From: Alteromonas sp. 5E99-2 | Lineage (GTDB): Bacteria; Pseudomonadota; Gammaproteobacteria; Enterobacterales; Alteromonadaceae | Length of the DNA stretch: 64,000 nucleotides | NCBI RefSeq assembly: GCF_017368475.1 | Contig: NZ_JAFNJE010000006.1 | Coordinates: 62,001 to 126,000, forward strand | Direction of reading: 5' to 3' | In this document: positions 1-10,226 of the stretch, in pieces | Numbering within the stretch: the stretch's first letter is position 1 | Layout of the letters: each line of letters starts with the position of its first letter | Position numbers and translations under genes: made by a program | The notes under the pieces: model-generated | Told to the model about the DNA's origin: nothing | The model's database searches: none | The model's input: only the letters and a program-made list of their open reading frames with translations

Positions 1-556
1 TAGCGCCTTTTAATGCGGCTTCTTGCTGTTTATCTGTTAAATTAAAACTAAATTCAGCGTCATTAAACAACTGAGGCCAGGCTTGCTGACAAGCAACTTG
101 CTGCTCATTAGATAAAATAGCGCTATCTCGCTGCAACCTCTGTGCTAACCCTTCAATAATGTCTTGTTCAAAATGCCAATACCGCTGAAAATAAAAGCGT
201 TGCTCTTGATAAACAAAACATTTATCGGGCATAAAGGCTAAACATGCCTTTAGCATTGCGTCTAAATAATGTATATCCGGTAATGTAATGCCTTTTAGCT
301 CTTGGTCGCTGCCACCAGCGTCATCAAACCAAGTACTCATGGCTATTGAAGGAATGTGTAAACAGGTATGGCCGTCACGTAATGCCGCACTTGCCACGGC
401 CACTAGGTTAAAAAAATCGTCTTTGTAGTTAACGGCATCGGTTTCTTTCAACTTATTGGCAAAATTCGCTGCCAATAGTCCATCAATCGCCAATAACGAC
501 GGGGTCTTTTTATGCTTTTCCTGATAAAGCTGATGAGACGCATCTAACCAATTCAT
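1..556 (-). CDS. recD: RecD, exonuclease V alpha subunit (5'-partial view: N-terminal 185 residues, rest beyond left edge)
   Basis: This open frame runs off the left edge. It begins ATG at 556-554, and that A is shared with the recB stop codon (TAATG), so translation is probably coupled. The visible 185 residues match the RecD N-terminal domain, which contacts RecB and RecC. They end in a helicase-type lead-in (LTDKQQEAALKGA) that normally sits just before the Walker A loop. RecD is the 5'-to-3' SF1B helicase of RecBCD and modulates nuclease activity and Chi response. The ATPase motifs lie outside the window, so integrity cannot be judged. The call rests on order and N-terminal similarity. 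Confidence 0.9.
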   Translation of the reverse strand, partial: MNWLDASHQLYQEKHKKTPSLLAIDGLLAANFANKLKETDAVNYKDDFFNLVAVASAALRDGHTCLHIPSIAMSTWFDDAGGSDQELKGITLPDIHYLDAMLKACLAFMPDKCFVYQEQRFYFQRYWHFEQDIIEGLAQRLQRDSAILSNEQQVACQQAWPQLFNDAEFSFNLTDKQQEAALKGA

Positions 557-3500
557 TACTGTGTCTCCCCAGCAAAAATGCCATCTAGATTACGCACCAC
601 CTGAGCTGAAATAGGCAATAATGCAATACCTTCATTTTGGGTATTGTCGGCACTCATTCCTCTTAAATAAAGGTAAATTGCACCGCCAAAATGTAATTCT
701 GGATCGTAGTCTGGTAACGACTTTTCTAAATACCTATGCAATGCAACACTGTATATGAGCGCTTGAATATCGTAATTATGCTCTATCATGTTAAGCGCTA
801 TTTTATCTGGCGAATAACTCGCTATAGTATTCCCCATAAAGGTAGATTTATAATCTGCGACATAGAATTTACCTTCGAATTCAAAAATCAAATCAATAAA
901 ACCATGCATCATGCCGTCTAAATCTGGCATTGGCTGATGTCGCGCCCTTTGTTCTTGTCGAAGATCGCGAATAATAGTGATGAAATCAGGCAAATTAACA
1001 GCATTTAGCGGATAATAAAATTCAGCTTCTTTTAATGTTTGATTTAACGCTAAGGTATTCAAACACAATGTAGCGCCAGACTTTAGTTGAATGGGCATGG
1101 CTAAAGCATCATCTAACCACGATAATACAGCTGGAATATTCTCCTCACTTTCAACCCCTCCAATACATTCTTGAGCTTGTTGTAACCATTCATCAGAACT
1201 AAAGTCTTTATGCTCTAACACATCGTGCAACACGTTGCCCGGCCCAGCGCCTTTGGGAAAGGTAAACCTTGAAGCAGTGGTAGAGATTTCATCGTCAATA
1301 TTGAATACCAATTCATCGGCTCTCGCCCGTCGCCAATGATTGTCGGTCAATAATAGGCCGCTAAACGACAACAGTCGCCACATGCTGGTATTGATAGATG
1401 ACGGCGCAGGTGCAATTAAATCAGAGGAACACGCCCTCTGCTTTTCACTTAGCTTTTGCTGGTATTGTTTTTGACCTTCAATATACGTACATGCTGCATT
1501 GCTATCGCAAAAAGCATTAATTGCAGATTGCCAATTATCTTCATTCCCTACGCTTAACGCTCTTCCTACCGCGCTACGAGCTGATTTATCAAAAGGTGAT
1601 ATAAGTAAATAACATCGGTGCATAGCGCGAGTTACCGCAACATAAAAAAGCCGCATGGCTTCAGCTTCACCTTCTCGAATCATCTTTTCGTGTATTTCAC
1701 TGGTATCGCCAATCTGCTGTACTACTTGTCCCTTGCTATCATCATAGTAACGACAAAGGATCGCAGTGCTGTTACCCGCTTTTGATGCGTCTTTGTAGTC
1801 ACTGATAAATGGAATAAATACAATGGGGTATTCTAAGCCTTTCGACTTGTGTTGAGTGACAATTTGAACGGCGTTCTCGTCTTTTTCCAAACGTTGAATA
1901 CTGCTGTCATCGTTTGATTTAGGGTCTTCAATACGCTCTGCTAACCACATCAATAATTTTTCGGGAGAGCCCACGCCGTTTTGCTCGGACTGAGCTTGCA
2001 ACAATTCCGCTAAATGCTGGTAATTGGTTAAAATTCTTTCCGCGCTTTCACCATTTAACAATAAATAGTCGTCAATCAATACTTGCAACAGCGGTAATAC
2101 CCCTTGGTTTACCCAAATACGCTTTAATTTAGTAAACTCAACAAATATGTCGTCCCATGCACTGTCGTTGTCCTCTACATATAAATGGTGCTGTTGCGCT
2201 GCACTCTGCCCCAACAAATCCACCGTGGTCGCCGCACGCACAAAATTATGCTGTGTATTGTGAAATATACCCCTTAACACAATTAATAGATTATAGGCTT
2301 CAAGACTTGCGTAAACGCTTTTTTGATTACTTAAATAAACGTGGGTAATACCAGCCCGACGCAGTGCCGTTGCAACTGACGACGCTTCATTTGCGCTTCG
2401 AACCAAGATTGCAATATCTTTACTTTGTACAGCCTCATCACCCAGTCTGGTTTGCTTAAATAAACGAAGGATCTCACTCGCTAGCCATTCAGATTGACTC
2501 CGCCTATATTCAGCCTTGGTGACTTTCTCTTTACCCTCACTATCGCCATCGCAATACACAAATTGCATAGCGCTGACATGAGTGTTTTCATCCCTTAACG
2601 GTGCATTATTTGCTTTTGCACTGGGTGCATGAGCCACCGGCAAGTAGGCAATATTAAAATCGAAATCAGCTTGGTTAAAGATCCCATTGTATGCAGTAAT
2701 AGTGTCTTTTGTACTACGCCAATTGGTGTCCATATGCCAACGATAATTGGCTTGTTCGCTGGCCTTTAAGTACGTAAAAATATCCCCTCCCCTAAAACCA
2801 TAAATAGCTTGTTTAGGGTCGCCAATCATCATTAATGTGCTGCTATTTTGTTTATTTGTATAAATATGCGCGAGCAAACGATATTGAGCATCATCAGTAT
2901 CTTGAAACTCATCCACTAAGGCTACTGGGTACTTCGCTTCCAATTCACTGGCAAGACTCGGGTTTTGTTCTACAGCATCGGCAAGATTAAGTACTAAATC
3001 ATCGAATTCTAAAATCGAAAAGGTATTTTTATAGGTTTTTATTGTTTGTTTTATCGTTTGAATACCGCTAAACACCAAACTCAATACAGCTTGTTGGTTT
3101 GCCTGACGATCTTGGTTTTTGGTCAGTGCATCGAGGCTTTTTTTCACATCATCTTTAAGTGACTTAATCGGCTCCATTAAACTTTTTACACGATCGTTTT
3201 TTGAATACCTACGACCATGGATAATGTTATCAACCAACTTACTTTGTTTTTCAGGTACACCAGCGTCGAGCCAGCGACAGAGTTCCGCCCATTCTGCTTC
3301 TTGTTCGGTTTCTTTTTTGGGGTCGCTACTTACCAGTTGCGCTTTTAACACATCTTTGTTTTCGCACAGGTGTTGAAAAACGAACTCAAAACGGCCAGAA
3401 AATGTATGCTGCAGCGCTTTTTTTGCTTTTTCAGGCTCTGCATCTACGTCTTCTTCGCTTCGACAGAAAACGGGTATAGCAGTGGTGATCCCACGTTCAA

Positions 3501-4065
3501 ATACCCCTTTAAATCCGTCAGGCGTATGCCATCCATATTCAGCTAGTAACAAAAGCTCGTCTGGTTTATTGCGCAAAGACCGCAACCAGTCTTTAATTGC
3601 CTGCTCAACATAATCTGTGTTGTCTTGACGCAGCTCTGCTTTAGTACTGACACCAGTGTCGAATGCATAGGTTGCCAAAACTTGTTGGCAAAAACTGTGG
3701 ATAGTGTAAATAGAGGCTTCGTCGATAACTAAAACCGCGGCCTGAATACGCTGTAAATCTTGTTGTGTGGAAAACTGGTCAAACAACGCCTGATACACAG
3801 GGTCATCAATTGCCGTTGCTTCCCCATTAAGCTTTGCGTGCCAAAACTCAATAGCCTCATTCAAGGTCTCAGCCACGCGACCTCGAATTTCTTCGGTTGC
3901 AGCCTTTGAAAACGTCATAACCAATATTTGTTCTACTGGTAGGGCTTTTTCTAATAAAGTACGTAAGAATAAACGGGTTATATTGAAAGTTTTACCTGTA
4001 CCTGCACTGGCTTCAATTAAATGCTTACCTTCTAACGGCAAGGTTACCGGGTTCAATAAATTCAT
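556..4065 (-). CDS. recB: RecB, exonuclease V beta subunit (helicase-nuclease)
   Basis: The 1169-residue protein is close to the usual length (about 1180). It shows a UvrD/Rep-type Walker A near residues 19-26 (ASAGTGKT), a Walker B region VALVDEFQDTDDAQ, the late helicase motif QHKSKGLEYPIVF, and a C-terminal nuclease with the catalytic DYK in VADYKSTF. It is therefore both the 3'-to-5' motor and the only nuclease site of RecBCD, acting at double-strand ends. The ATG at 4065 has a strong AAGGAGG ribosome binding site. It lies 25 bases after recC and overlaps recD by one base, so the three genes form one operon. The ptrA gene that lies between recC and recB in E. coli is absent. Confidence 0.97.
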   Translation of the reverse strand: MNLLNPVTLPLEGKHLIEASAGTGKTFNITRLFLRTLLEKALPVEQILVMTFSKAATEEIRGRVAETLNEAIEFWHAKLNGEATAIDDPVYQALFDQFSTQQDLQRIQAAVLVIDEASIYTIHSFCQQVLATYAFDTGVSTKAELRQDNTDYVEQAIKDWLRSLRNKPDELLLLAEYGWHTPDGFKGVFERGITTAIPVFCRSEEDVDAEPEKAKKALQHTFSGRFEFVFQHLCENKDVLKAQLVSSDPKKETEQEAEWAELCRWLDAGVPEKQSKLVDNIIHGRRYSKNDRVKSLMEPIKSLKDDVKKSLDALTKNQDRQANQQAVLSLVFSGIQTIKQTIKTYKNTFSILEFDDLVLNLADAVEQNPSLASELEAKYPVALVDEFQDTDDAQYRLLAHIYTNKQNSSTLMMIGDPKQAIYGFRGGDIFTYLKASEQANYRWHMDTNWRSTKDTITAYNGIFNQADFDFNIAYLPVAHAPSAKANNAPLRDENTHVSAMQFVYCDGDSEGKEKVTKAEYRRSQSEWLASEILRLFKQTRLGDEAVQSKDIAILVRSANEASSVATALRRAGITHVYLSNQKSVYASLEAYNLLIVLRGIFHNTQHNFVRAATTVDLLGQSAAQQHHLYVEDNDSAWDDIFVEFTKLKRIWVNQGVLPLLQVLIDDYLLLNGESAERILTNYQHLAELLQAQSEQNGVGSPEKLLMWLAERIEDPKSNDDSSIQRLEKDENAVQIVTQHKSKGLEYPIVFIPFISDYKDASKAGNSTAILCRYYDDSKGQVVQQIGDTSEIHEKMIREGEAEAMRLFYVAVTRAMHRCYLLISPFDKSARSAVGRALSVGNEDNWQSAINAFCDSNAACTYIEGQKQYQQKLSEKQRACSSDLIAPAPSSINTSMWRLLSFSGLLLTDNHWRRARADELVFNIDDEISTTASRFTFPKGAGPGNVLHDVLEHKDFSSDEWLQQAQECIGGVESEENIPAVLSWLDDALAMPIQLKSGATLCLNTLALNQTLKEAEFYYPLNAVNLPDFITIIRDLRQEQRARHQPMPDLDGMMHGFIDLIFEFEGKFYVADYKSTFMGNTIASYSPDKIALNMIEHNYDIQALIYSVALHRYLEKSLPDYDPELHFGGAIYLYLRGMSADNTQNEGIALLPISAQVVRNLDGIFAGETQ

Positions 4066-4090
4066 TGGTGCCTCCTTATTGATAACCCGT

Positions 4091-7000
4091 TCATAACGCC
4101 ACCTTTTTATCTTTCATATTTGCCGTCATCGGTTTATACAACGCCATTATGTCATCCAGCCAATCTTCTAAGGTCGGTGTATCTGTGCACAACCACTTAA
4201 AATAAGGGTCATTTACAATGCCATCGAGCTGATCATTACCTTGCAAATGGGTATTCCACGGAGAGCTTGGCGACTTGGCGCTGGCCACAGCTAACCCCAT
4301 TTTTGCATGGTATAAAGTGGGCTGATTCAAGCTCATTAAAAGCGCAATCACAAAGGTATTTAAATTATCTAATGCGCTTTCTTTATCTATTTCATTAATG
4401 CTCACACACTTCACAGTAGGCGAGTCTTTCCAGTCGATATAATAGGTTTTCGACACAATTGGTTCTGGAGAACTCGCACTTAGAATAAGGTGACGAAGCC
4501 ATTGTACGGTTTTACGTTTCGCGGTTTGCTTCCCTAAGTGGTAATCAATGTGTTCGTTCCCACGCATTCTCGCCTGAGCAGTCAATACACGGTGCTGGCA
4601 ATCAAGGCGAACCGTTTCCCAGCCAATATCCTCAATGTCGTCAGGCAATACTTGAATGAGCATGTCAATTCCCATTTCCCACTCGTCATACACCGAAGTA
4701 GCAATAACAGAATCCGGCATTTTTCCACTGTGTTTTACCAAGGTTAAACTGGTATCTATACCTTGTTCGACGGCATCGGTTAACGTCAAGTATTGAGTGA
4801 GATTATTAACCCCAAAAGGCTCGTCGTCTTCATATAAAACATGTTGATGACTTAGGTTTACGTCAAGTCGATATTTTGCAAAATACTCAATGGGGTTTTG
4901 TAAACACTGGGCAATCTCATTTACCGTCCACTCATTGGCAATATCTTGGGTAAAAGAATCTGCTGAAAAACCACCTTGAAGTTTATTACTTGGCTCATCA
5001 CTAACACCGAGATTTTTCGACGCCAATGCCTTTGCCAAACGAAATCCACCTTTGTTAATTGCATTTAGCGGCGCACGATAATTCTGCGCGCTGAAGTGAT
5101 GTAATGGATAATGAATAAACTTGGCAGAATCCTCACTTATTGTTCGTAACTCTTGTTGGAATAAGGTTAAAACGGTACTTGGCTGACGCTCTGAGTTATC
5201 TCGGCTGTTAGCCCCTTGAAAACTCAAATACAAGGCCTCTCGTGCCGATAATATTGCTTCTAAAAACAAGTAACGGTCTTCTTTTGAACGAGAACGATCA
5301 CCGGGTTCAGCTTTCAACATAGACATAATATTTACGCTTTGTTGATTCGTTTTACGAGGGAAGTGACCGTCGTTTAACCCAAGTACGGCAAGCGTGTTAA
5401 AAGGCACACTACGCATTGGCATCATAGAACAAAAAGTCACGTGTCCTGTTAAAAACTGGTTCCGCACATCTGGCGATGAAAATGCCATACTCAGCAGCTC
5501 TTTCATTTCAGCAACGGTGATCTCATTGTCAAACTCAGCTTGCTGAGCCTGAATAGCAATATCAGAAAGCGCAGCTTGTATGGTTCTCACACCCAGCTCG
5601 TTGTGAATATGCGCGGGGAAAAGAGTCTTACACCCGTCACTTAACAGGGTTACCCAGTGTTTAATGGTGCGATTTTTTTGTAACTTCGCCATTACGCTTT
5701 TTAAATACACCAAAAAGCTAACCAGCTCGCCAAACACCACACTGTCTAGCCCTTCTACATCGGCAACGGTAAGTAATTCGTCGATTAGCCTTGATTCATC
5801 ATCGCTAACAATACCAAGTAAAATGCGCTGTAGTCCCCACTCCCAACTGTTTTGCTCACTTGCTTCATCAATACCAACAAGTTTAGCTTTATGGATGGCA
5901 TTCAAGCCCCAACGAATAGCAGCAGCCTCTAGCCATACACGAATACTATCTAGGTTATCTTCAGACAAATTAAACTGGCTAGCAATATCAGCGTTGTCTA
6001 ATAACATCATTATTGAAGAGACGCTAAATCGGCTGTCGGGTAATGCCAATAGCTCCAAAAAAGCACTAATATGAACATTAGTATCTAGCATATTTCTATC
6101 GGACACTGAGCAAGTGATTTTGTCAGTTTGTGCTGAACTCTCTTTCGTTGGCTTAGCAAATACCGAGTACACATAAGGCGCGTAATCTTCTATTGCCGGG
6201 CACAAAACAATAACGTCTCTACCAAGTAATGAAGGGGCTTTGGTCATTCTTTTTACTAAGTAATCATGCAGTACTTGCAACTCACGTAATGCCGTATGGC
6301 AAGATACCAAGGTTATGCTGTTGTCTTGCGCTAAATTCAGTTTAGCATTGGGTATGCCTTCGTATATTCCATGCTGTAACTGCCCCAATACACTATTGCT
6401 AGTTTTGTTATCCTCAATGGGAGATTCAAACGCACTGATTTCAAACGTGTCTAGTTGCAGTAACCGGTTAAGCAAATCACGTCCATGTTGTCCCAAATTC
6501 GCTAACAAGCGGTTTTGCTGTTCGTCAGATGCGCTGCGTTCAAACCTGTCTTGTCGTAAAGCTAAGGATTGGGCTTTGTCACTTTGCACGTCGCCCCAAA
6601 AGCTCATACTGGGATTTAAGTAGAAAAAGTGAATATCACAGTGATGACCAAGAGCATCAAAAAAATGCAATAGCGAGGGTGCTAATGCGTTAACTGCAAA
6701 CACTATAATTCGACTAGGAATACCCTCTATGCCTGCGTCATGTTTTGCGCTTTCAAATAAGGAATGTGCCGTTTTCTCAAGTAAATTTGCCGGATGCCAA
6801 GGCTGTTCATCAACCAGTTTTCGCCATAAAACGGACTGCCATTCACTAATTGCGCTGCCTATAGGATCTTGGTTTTGCTCCCATGCAGACAACCATTGTG
6901 GCCTAAACATTATATATTGTTCAAAGGCATCGGCAGTTTCCACCGCCAGGGTCATTTTTTTTATGTCTTGTTGTTCGTCGTTTTCATTTGACCAATAACG

Positions 7001-7345
7001 AGCAACTGATTTCATGCAAGTTGCGCTGCAAAACTCTGTGTCATTAAACAATGCTAATATGCGAAAACGCAACACTTCTCGACGATAAGGCGACTGTGCA
7101 GGAATAGCATCATCGCCCAATACAACTCGAGCAATATCCCACACAAATCGCGTTGTCAGGGGATAACTTAAGTTCATGCTAATGCAATTTCGTTTGGCTA
7201 AATCCAAATTAAGCCAATGCTGCATGCCAGGGTTTTCAACCAAAATACTGTCGGGTTCAAATACCCCTGAAGGCTGTGCGTTCAGCAAACCATTTAATAA
7301 GGTACTTAAGTGTTCTAACTTGTTCGAAGGGTAAAGAGAAATCAA
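4091..7345 (-). CDS. recC: RecC, exonuclease V gamma subunit
   Basis: RecC is the Chi-recognising, catalytically inactive helicase-like subunit of RecBCD. The beginning, LISLYPSNKLEHL, lines up with the first residues of E. coli RecC (MLRVYHSNRLDVL), and later segments such as ENPGMQHWL and TTRFVWDI are typical. I chose a TTG start at 7345 (1084 aa) because it matches the family N-terminus and has a purine-rich stretch upstream. An upstream in-frame TTG at 7384 would add 13 residues (LPYNVRKKPRLG region) that the family lacks. No ATG is available near either position. It is first in the recC-recB-recD operon. Confidence 0.94.
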   Translation of the reverse strand: MISLYPSNKLEHLSTLLNGLLNAQPSGVFEPDSILVENPGMQHWLNLDLAKRNCISMNLSYPLTTRFVWDIARVVLGDDAIPAQSPYRREVLRFRILALFNDTEFCSATCMKSVARYWSNENDEQQDIKKMTLAVETADAFEQYIMFRPQWLSAWEQNQDPIGSAISEWQSVLWRKLVDEQPWHPANLLEKTAHSLFESAKHDAGIEGIPSRIIVFAVNALAPSLLHFFDALGHHCDIHFFYLNPSMSFWGDVQSDKAQSLALRQDRFERSASDEQQNRLLANLGQHGRDLLNRLLQLDTFEISAFESPIEDNKTSNSVLGQLQHGIYEGIPNAKLNLAQDNSITLVSCHTALRELQVLHDYLVKRMTKAPSLLGRDVIVLCPAIEDYAPYVYSVFAKPTKESSAQTDKITCSVSDRNMLDTNVHISAFLELLALPDSRFSVSSIMMLLDNADIASQFNLSEDNLDSIRVWLEAAAIRWGLNAIHKAKLVGIDEASEQNSWEWGLQRILLGIVSDDESRLIDELLTVADVEGLDSVVFGELVSFLVYLKSVMAKLQKNRTIKHWVTLLSDGCKTLFPAHIHNELGVRTIQAALSDIAIQAQQAEFDNEITVAEMKELLSMAFSSPDVRNQFLTGHVTFCSMMPMRSVPFNTLAVLGLNDGHFPRKTNQQSVNIMSMLKAEPGDRSRSKEDRYLFLEAILSAREALYLSFQGANSRDNSERQPSTVLTLFQQELRTISEDSAKFIHYPLHHFSAQNYRAPLNAINKGGFRLAKALASKNLGVSDEPSNKLQGGFSADSFTQDIANEWTVNEIAQCLQNPIEYFAKYRLDVNLSHQHVLYEDDEPFGVNNLTQYLTLTDAVEQGIDTSLTLVKHSGKMPDSVIATSVYDEWEMGIDMLIQVLPDDIEDIGWETVRLDCQHRVLTAQARMRGNEHIDYHLGKQTAKRKTVQWLRHLILSASSPEPIVSKTYYIDWKDSPTVKCVSINEIDKESALDNLNTFVIALLMSLNQPTLYHAKMGLAVASAKSPSSPWNTHLQGNDQLDGIVNDPYFKWLCTDTPTLEDWLDDIMALYKPMTANMKDKKVAL

Positions 7346-7697
7346 ACCTAGTCTCGGCTTTTTTCTTACATTGTAAGGAAGCAATAGGAAAAGATAAAGA
7401 AACCTGTACCAGCGTCAGGACACAAGACGCTGGTACAGGGAAGCCAACACACTTAATGAAGCCGCGCACCCGAATCGCAACCGTATATCTCATCAAGTGT
7501 GATACTCAACAGAGTTTCTATAGCACTGTTAATGCCAGTTTTATTTATCATTAAAAATCAATAGCTTAATTGATTATTAGTGTATTTTGATTTTCGTTCC
7601 TAAATCAGTAATGGTGCAAACGCACCGATTTAGCTCATTGTCCATTTGTATCAATGTTCTGTACAATAGTGCAAAAAATACAGGAGCAAACTCACAC
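7346..7697. other. Intergenic region between divergent recC and dUTPase genes
   Basis: No supported gene is present. The stretch holds the perfect 14-bp inverted repeat at 7403-7439 and must contain the divergent promoters for recC and the dUTPase gene. I could not pick convincing -10/-35 pairs. An in-frame upward extension of the dUTPase frame (from 7587) has no family support. Confidence 0.5.
7403..7439. repeat. Perfect 14-bp inverted repeat with 9-base loop in the recC leader
   Basis: CCTGTACCAGCGTC at 7403-7416 is exactly mirrored by GACGCTGGTACAGG at 7426-7439. Read on the minus strand the hairpin is followed by a T-rich stretch (TTTCTTTATCTTTT), so it could act as a terminator or attenuator ahead of recC. 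It could equally be a REP-like extragenic palindrome. I found no second copy in the window. Confidence 0.75.
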
Positions 7698-8348
7698 ATG
7701 CTGACGCTAGTACAAATCAATACCATGCTAAAACTTCAAAATGCCATGAATGAAAAAGTGAATCCTCAATGGCTAGATGCAGGATATGCATATTTGCGAG
7801 CAGCAATGATGGAGTCTGTAGAAGCCATAGATCACCACGGTTGGAAATGGTGGAAAGCGCAGCATAAAGATTTACCTCAATTGCAAATGGAAATGATTGA
7901 TATATGGCACTTTGCATTATCTGATTACTTAATAAAGCATAAAGGCAATCTCGACGCCGCAGCCAACGATGTTGTTGCATCTTTAGAAGGTAAAAATACG
8001 CTGACCTTTGATGGCACAGATTACGATTACAAAAATTCAGATTTGCTAGCTAATTTACAGTTGATGACGGGCCTGTGTGCTGCTAATCGTTTTAGCTCTG
8101 ACTTATTTATGCAAATTGCAACTCAGTGTGAATTGTCAGGTACCACTTTGTACGAACAATACGTTGGAAAAAATGTACTCAACTTTTTTAGACAAGACAA
8201 CGGCTATAAAGACGGTAGTTATATAAAAGTGTGGAATGGTAAAGAAGACAATGAGCACTTAGTCGAAGTGCTTTCTAGTTTAGACATAAACGCAGATGAT
8301 TATTCTGATCTTATTTATTCAGGTCTTGCCGCGCGCTACCCCAAATAG
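7698..8348 (+). CDS. dUTP diphosphatase, dimeric (all-alpha) type
   Basis: The 216-residue product matches the dimeric dUTPase/MazG-related all-alpha NTP pyrophosphatase fold rather than the trimeric Dut. Two metal-binding helices are visible: ESVEAIDHHGWKWWK (ExxE) and QMEMIDIWHFALS (ExxD). Such enzymes cleave dUTP to dUMP and pyrophosphate, keeping uracil out of DNA and supplying dUMP for thymidylate synthesis. The start is ATG 7698, with AGGAG at 7682-7686. The open frame extends up to 7587 but that part has no family similarity. The gene is single, divergent from recC. Confidence 0.88.
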   Translation: MLTLVQINTMLKLQNAMNEKVNPQWLDAGYAYLRAAMMESVEAIDHHGWKWWKAQHKDLPQLQMEMIDIWHFALSDYLIKHKGNLDAAANDVVASLEGKNTLTFDGTDYDYKNSDLLANLQLMTGLCAANRFSSDLFMQIATQCELSGTTLYEQYVGKNVLNFFRQDNGYKDGSYIKVWNGKEDNEHLVEVLSSLDINADDYSDLIYSGLAARYPK

Positions 8349-8359
8349 AGAATTAAAAA

Positions 8360-8388
8360 CTAGCCACAGTGAAATACATTGTGGCTAG
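8360..8388 (-). terminator. Rho-independent terminator downstream of phoD
   Basis: Stem arms at 8360-8370 and 8378-8388 (CTAGCCACA core, one G-T pair) enclose a 7-base loop. On the minus strand the stem is followed by GTTTTTAATTC. It sits just after the phoD stop and may also serve the convergent dUTPase gene. Confidence 0.75.
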
Positions 8389-8409
8389 AGCCTGTTCCAA
8401 GCACTGAAT

Positions 8410-10197
8410 TTAGACTAGCTTTATACCCAACGAATTGGACATTGATTCCACAGTTTGCTCTCTGCTTTTCAGTTCTTTATAAGACTTTGATAAAACCGTA
8501 TCCACATAATGCCATTTCGACGTCACTTTTTCTTTGGTAAAGGTTACCGTCATAAAGCCTCTGTTTGCCGCGTTAAAGTACTGTAAATCGGTAATTAACT
8601 GGGTAATTGCCGCTTCTGTAGGAGCAAAATCTTTTTCCGATAGTTTCAAGTAATATTCAAATCCCGGAGACGTCACACCCGGCGTGGCAAACTCCACCGC
8701 AGCAATATCACCTTCGTGAGTACGAATATTATTTGCCCACGCATTGTGGGTATCACCTGCTAACACAACGAGATTCTTTTTCAGCTTAACCCCAGCTTGT
8801 AAAATAGTTTCACGCTCTTGTGTGTAACCATCCCATGCATCTAAGTTGTAAGGGATATTAGGCAACGCAAGTAAAGCCATTACTTTAGGCGTTAACTTAT
8901 CTTTGTTCTTACTAAAGTAAGCCCATTGTGCTTTTGTTACTGTCTCATCTTTTGCTTTAATTTTAGATGCAATAAATGCCAATTGCGCATATTCAGCGTA
9001 TTGCTCTCTGCTAAGCTGCTGAGTCACTATAGCGGCGGGCAATAGCATTCTGCCCATTAATACCTGCTGGCCTAATACCGACCAAGCCCCATTTGACGAC
9101 GCTAACTCATCAAGTAACCAGCTACGCTGTGTTTTACCTAATAAGGTACGCTCTGTATGACTCACATCTGCAGTAAACCCTGAAACATCAAATGTACCTT
9201 CACTATCAAAGTAATCGCTGTAGCTCAGCTGTTTATCTCTGCCCACTACCCGAGTATCAAGCATAAATAAATCGACTAAATTACCAAATTTAAAGGTACG
9301 ATTAATAATTTCGTTGTTTCCTTCAACCACTGGGCGAATAGGCATCCATTCAAAATACGCTTGTAATGCACTTAATTTACGCTGCCCGAAATCCCCTTCA
9401 TCATCTTGATGGTTTTCCGCACCATCAACATAAGTGTCATTCGTAATTTCGTGATCATCCCATACACAAATGAAAGGCGCAGTATTGTGCAGCGCTTGTA
9501 AGTCTTTGTCTGTGCGATACTGAGCATAGCGAGTGCGATAGTCATTAAGTGAAATTATCTCACCTTCAGGTAATACTAATCGCTCTAATTCTTCTGCATG
9601 TTCTGTGGCATAACCATCGCGACCATATTCATAAATGTAATCACCTAAATGTAAAACAGCGTCGAAATCGCCTTGCTTCGCAGCGAGTCCATAAGCATTA
9701 AAGAAGCCTGCGGGGTAATTGGCACAAGAAAACACCGCTAATTTCGCTTTTTCAATATTTCCTTTAGGTAAGGTTTTCGTTTTACCCGTCACCGAAAAGT
9801 GAGTACCACTGCTAAACCGATAAAAATAAACCGTTGCAGGGTGTAAACCAAGGGCATCAATTTTTATGGTGTAATCGCTTTTTGCACTGACTTTTGCGTT
9901 GCCGTTGGTAACCAAATGTTTAAAGTCCGGATCCGTTGCCACTTCCCATGAAACAGGAATGTCAGTGGTAATTTTGGCATTTACCGGACTCACTCTGGTC
10001 CACAATATCACCGCATTTTGTGTGGGGTCGCCACTGGCAACACCATGATTGAATTCAACGGGAACACTCGCCTTATTTGCAGACAAGGCTGCATTGACAA
10101 CACCAGAACCTAACACGCCTTGGGAAACTATCGCAGCGCCAATGCCTTTAGATGCTAAGGCTAAAAAATGCCGTCTAGTTAAATTATTTGTTTTCAT
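8410..10197 (-). CDS. phoD: PhoD-family alkaline phosphatase/phosphodiesterase, Tat-exported
   Basis: The 595-aa protein has a twin-arginine signal (RRHFL at residues 8-12, likely cut after VNA near 36). It then has the PhoD N-terminal beta domain (HGVASGDP) and metal-site motifs FSCANYPAGFF, HLGDYIYEYGRDG, WDDHEITND and LAGDTHNAWANN. PhoD enzymes use Ca and Fe to release phosphate from phosphodiesters and monoesters in the periplasm or outside the cell, usually under PhoB control. It lies 29 bases behind a TonB receptor gene on the same strand, and a terminator follows. The pairing suggests uptake of a phosphorus-containing substrate or its products. The exact substrate cannot be read from sequence. 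Confidence 0.93.
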   Translation of the reverse strand: MKTNNLTRRHFLALASKGIGAAIVSQGVLGSGVVNAALSANKASVPVEFNHGVASGDPTQNAVILWTRVSPVNAKITTDIPVSWEVATDPDFKHLVTNGNAKVSAKSDYTIKIDALGLHPATVYFYRFSSGTHFSVTGKTKTLPKGNIEKAKLAVFSCANYPAGFFNAYGLAAKQGDFDAVLHLGDYIYEYGRDGYATEHAEELERLVLPEGEIISLNDYRTRYAQYRTDKDLQALHNTAPFICVWDDHEITNDTYVDGAENHQDDEGDFGQRKLSALQAYFEWMPIRPVVEGNNEIINRTFKFGNLVDLFMLDTRVVGRDKQLSYSDYFDSEGTFDVSGFTADVSHTERTLLGKTQRSWLLDELASSNGAWSVLGQQVLMGRMLLPAAIVTQQLSREQYAEYAQLAFIASKIKAKDETVTKAQWAYFSKNKDKLTPKVMALLALPNIPYNLDAWDGYTQERETILQAGVKLKKNLVVLAGDTHNAWANNIRTHEGDIAAVEFATPGVTSPGFEYYLKLSEKDFAPTEAAITQLITDLQYFNAANRGFMTVTFTKEKVTSKWHYVDTVLSKSYKELKSREQTVESMSNSLGIKLV

Positions 10198-10226
10198 TAT
10201 TTTATTCTCACTAAGAAGATCATGGA

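Noticed and set aside
736-3376. Plus-strand open frames opposite recB
   Set aside because: They lie wholly inside recB, lack family similarity and good ribosome binding sites.
7587-7697. N-terminal extension of the dUTPase frame
   Set aside because: The extension has no family match, and ATG 7698 has AGGAG at the right distance.
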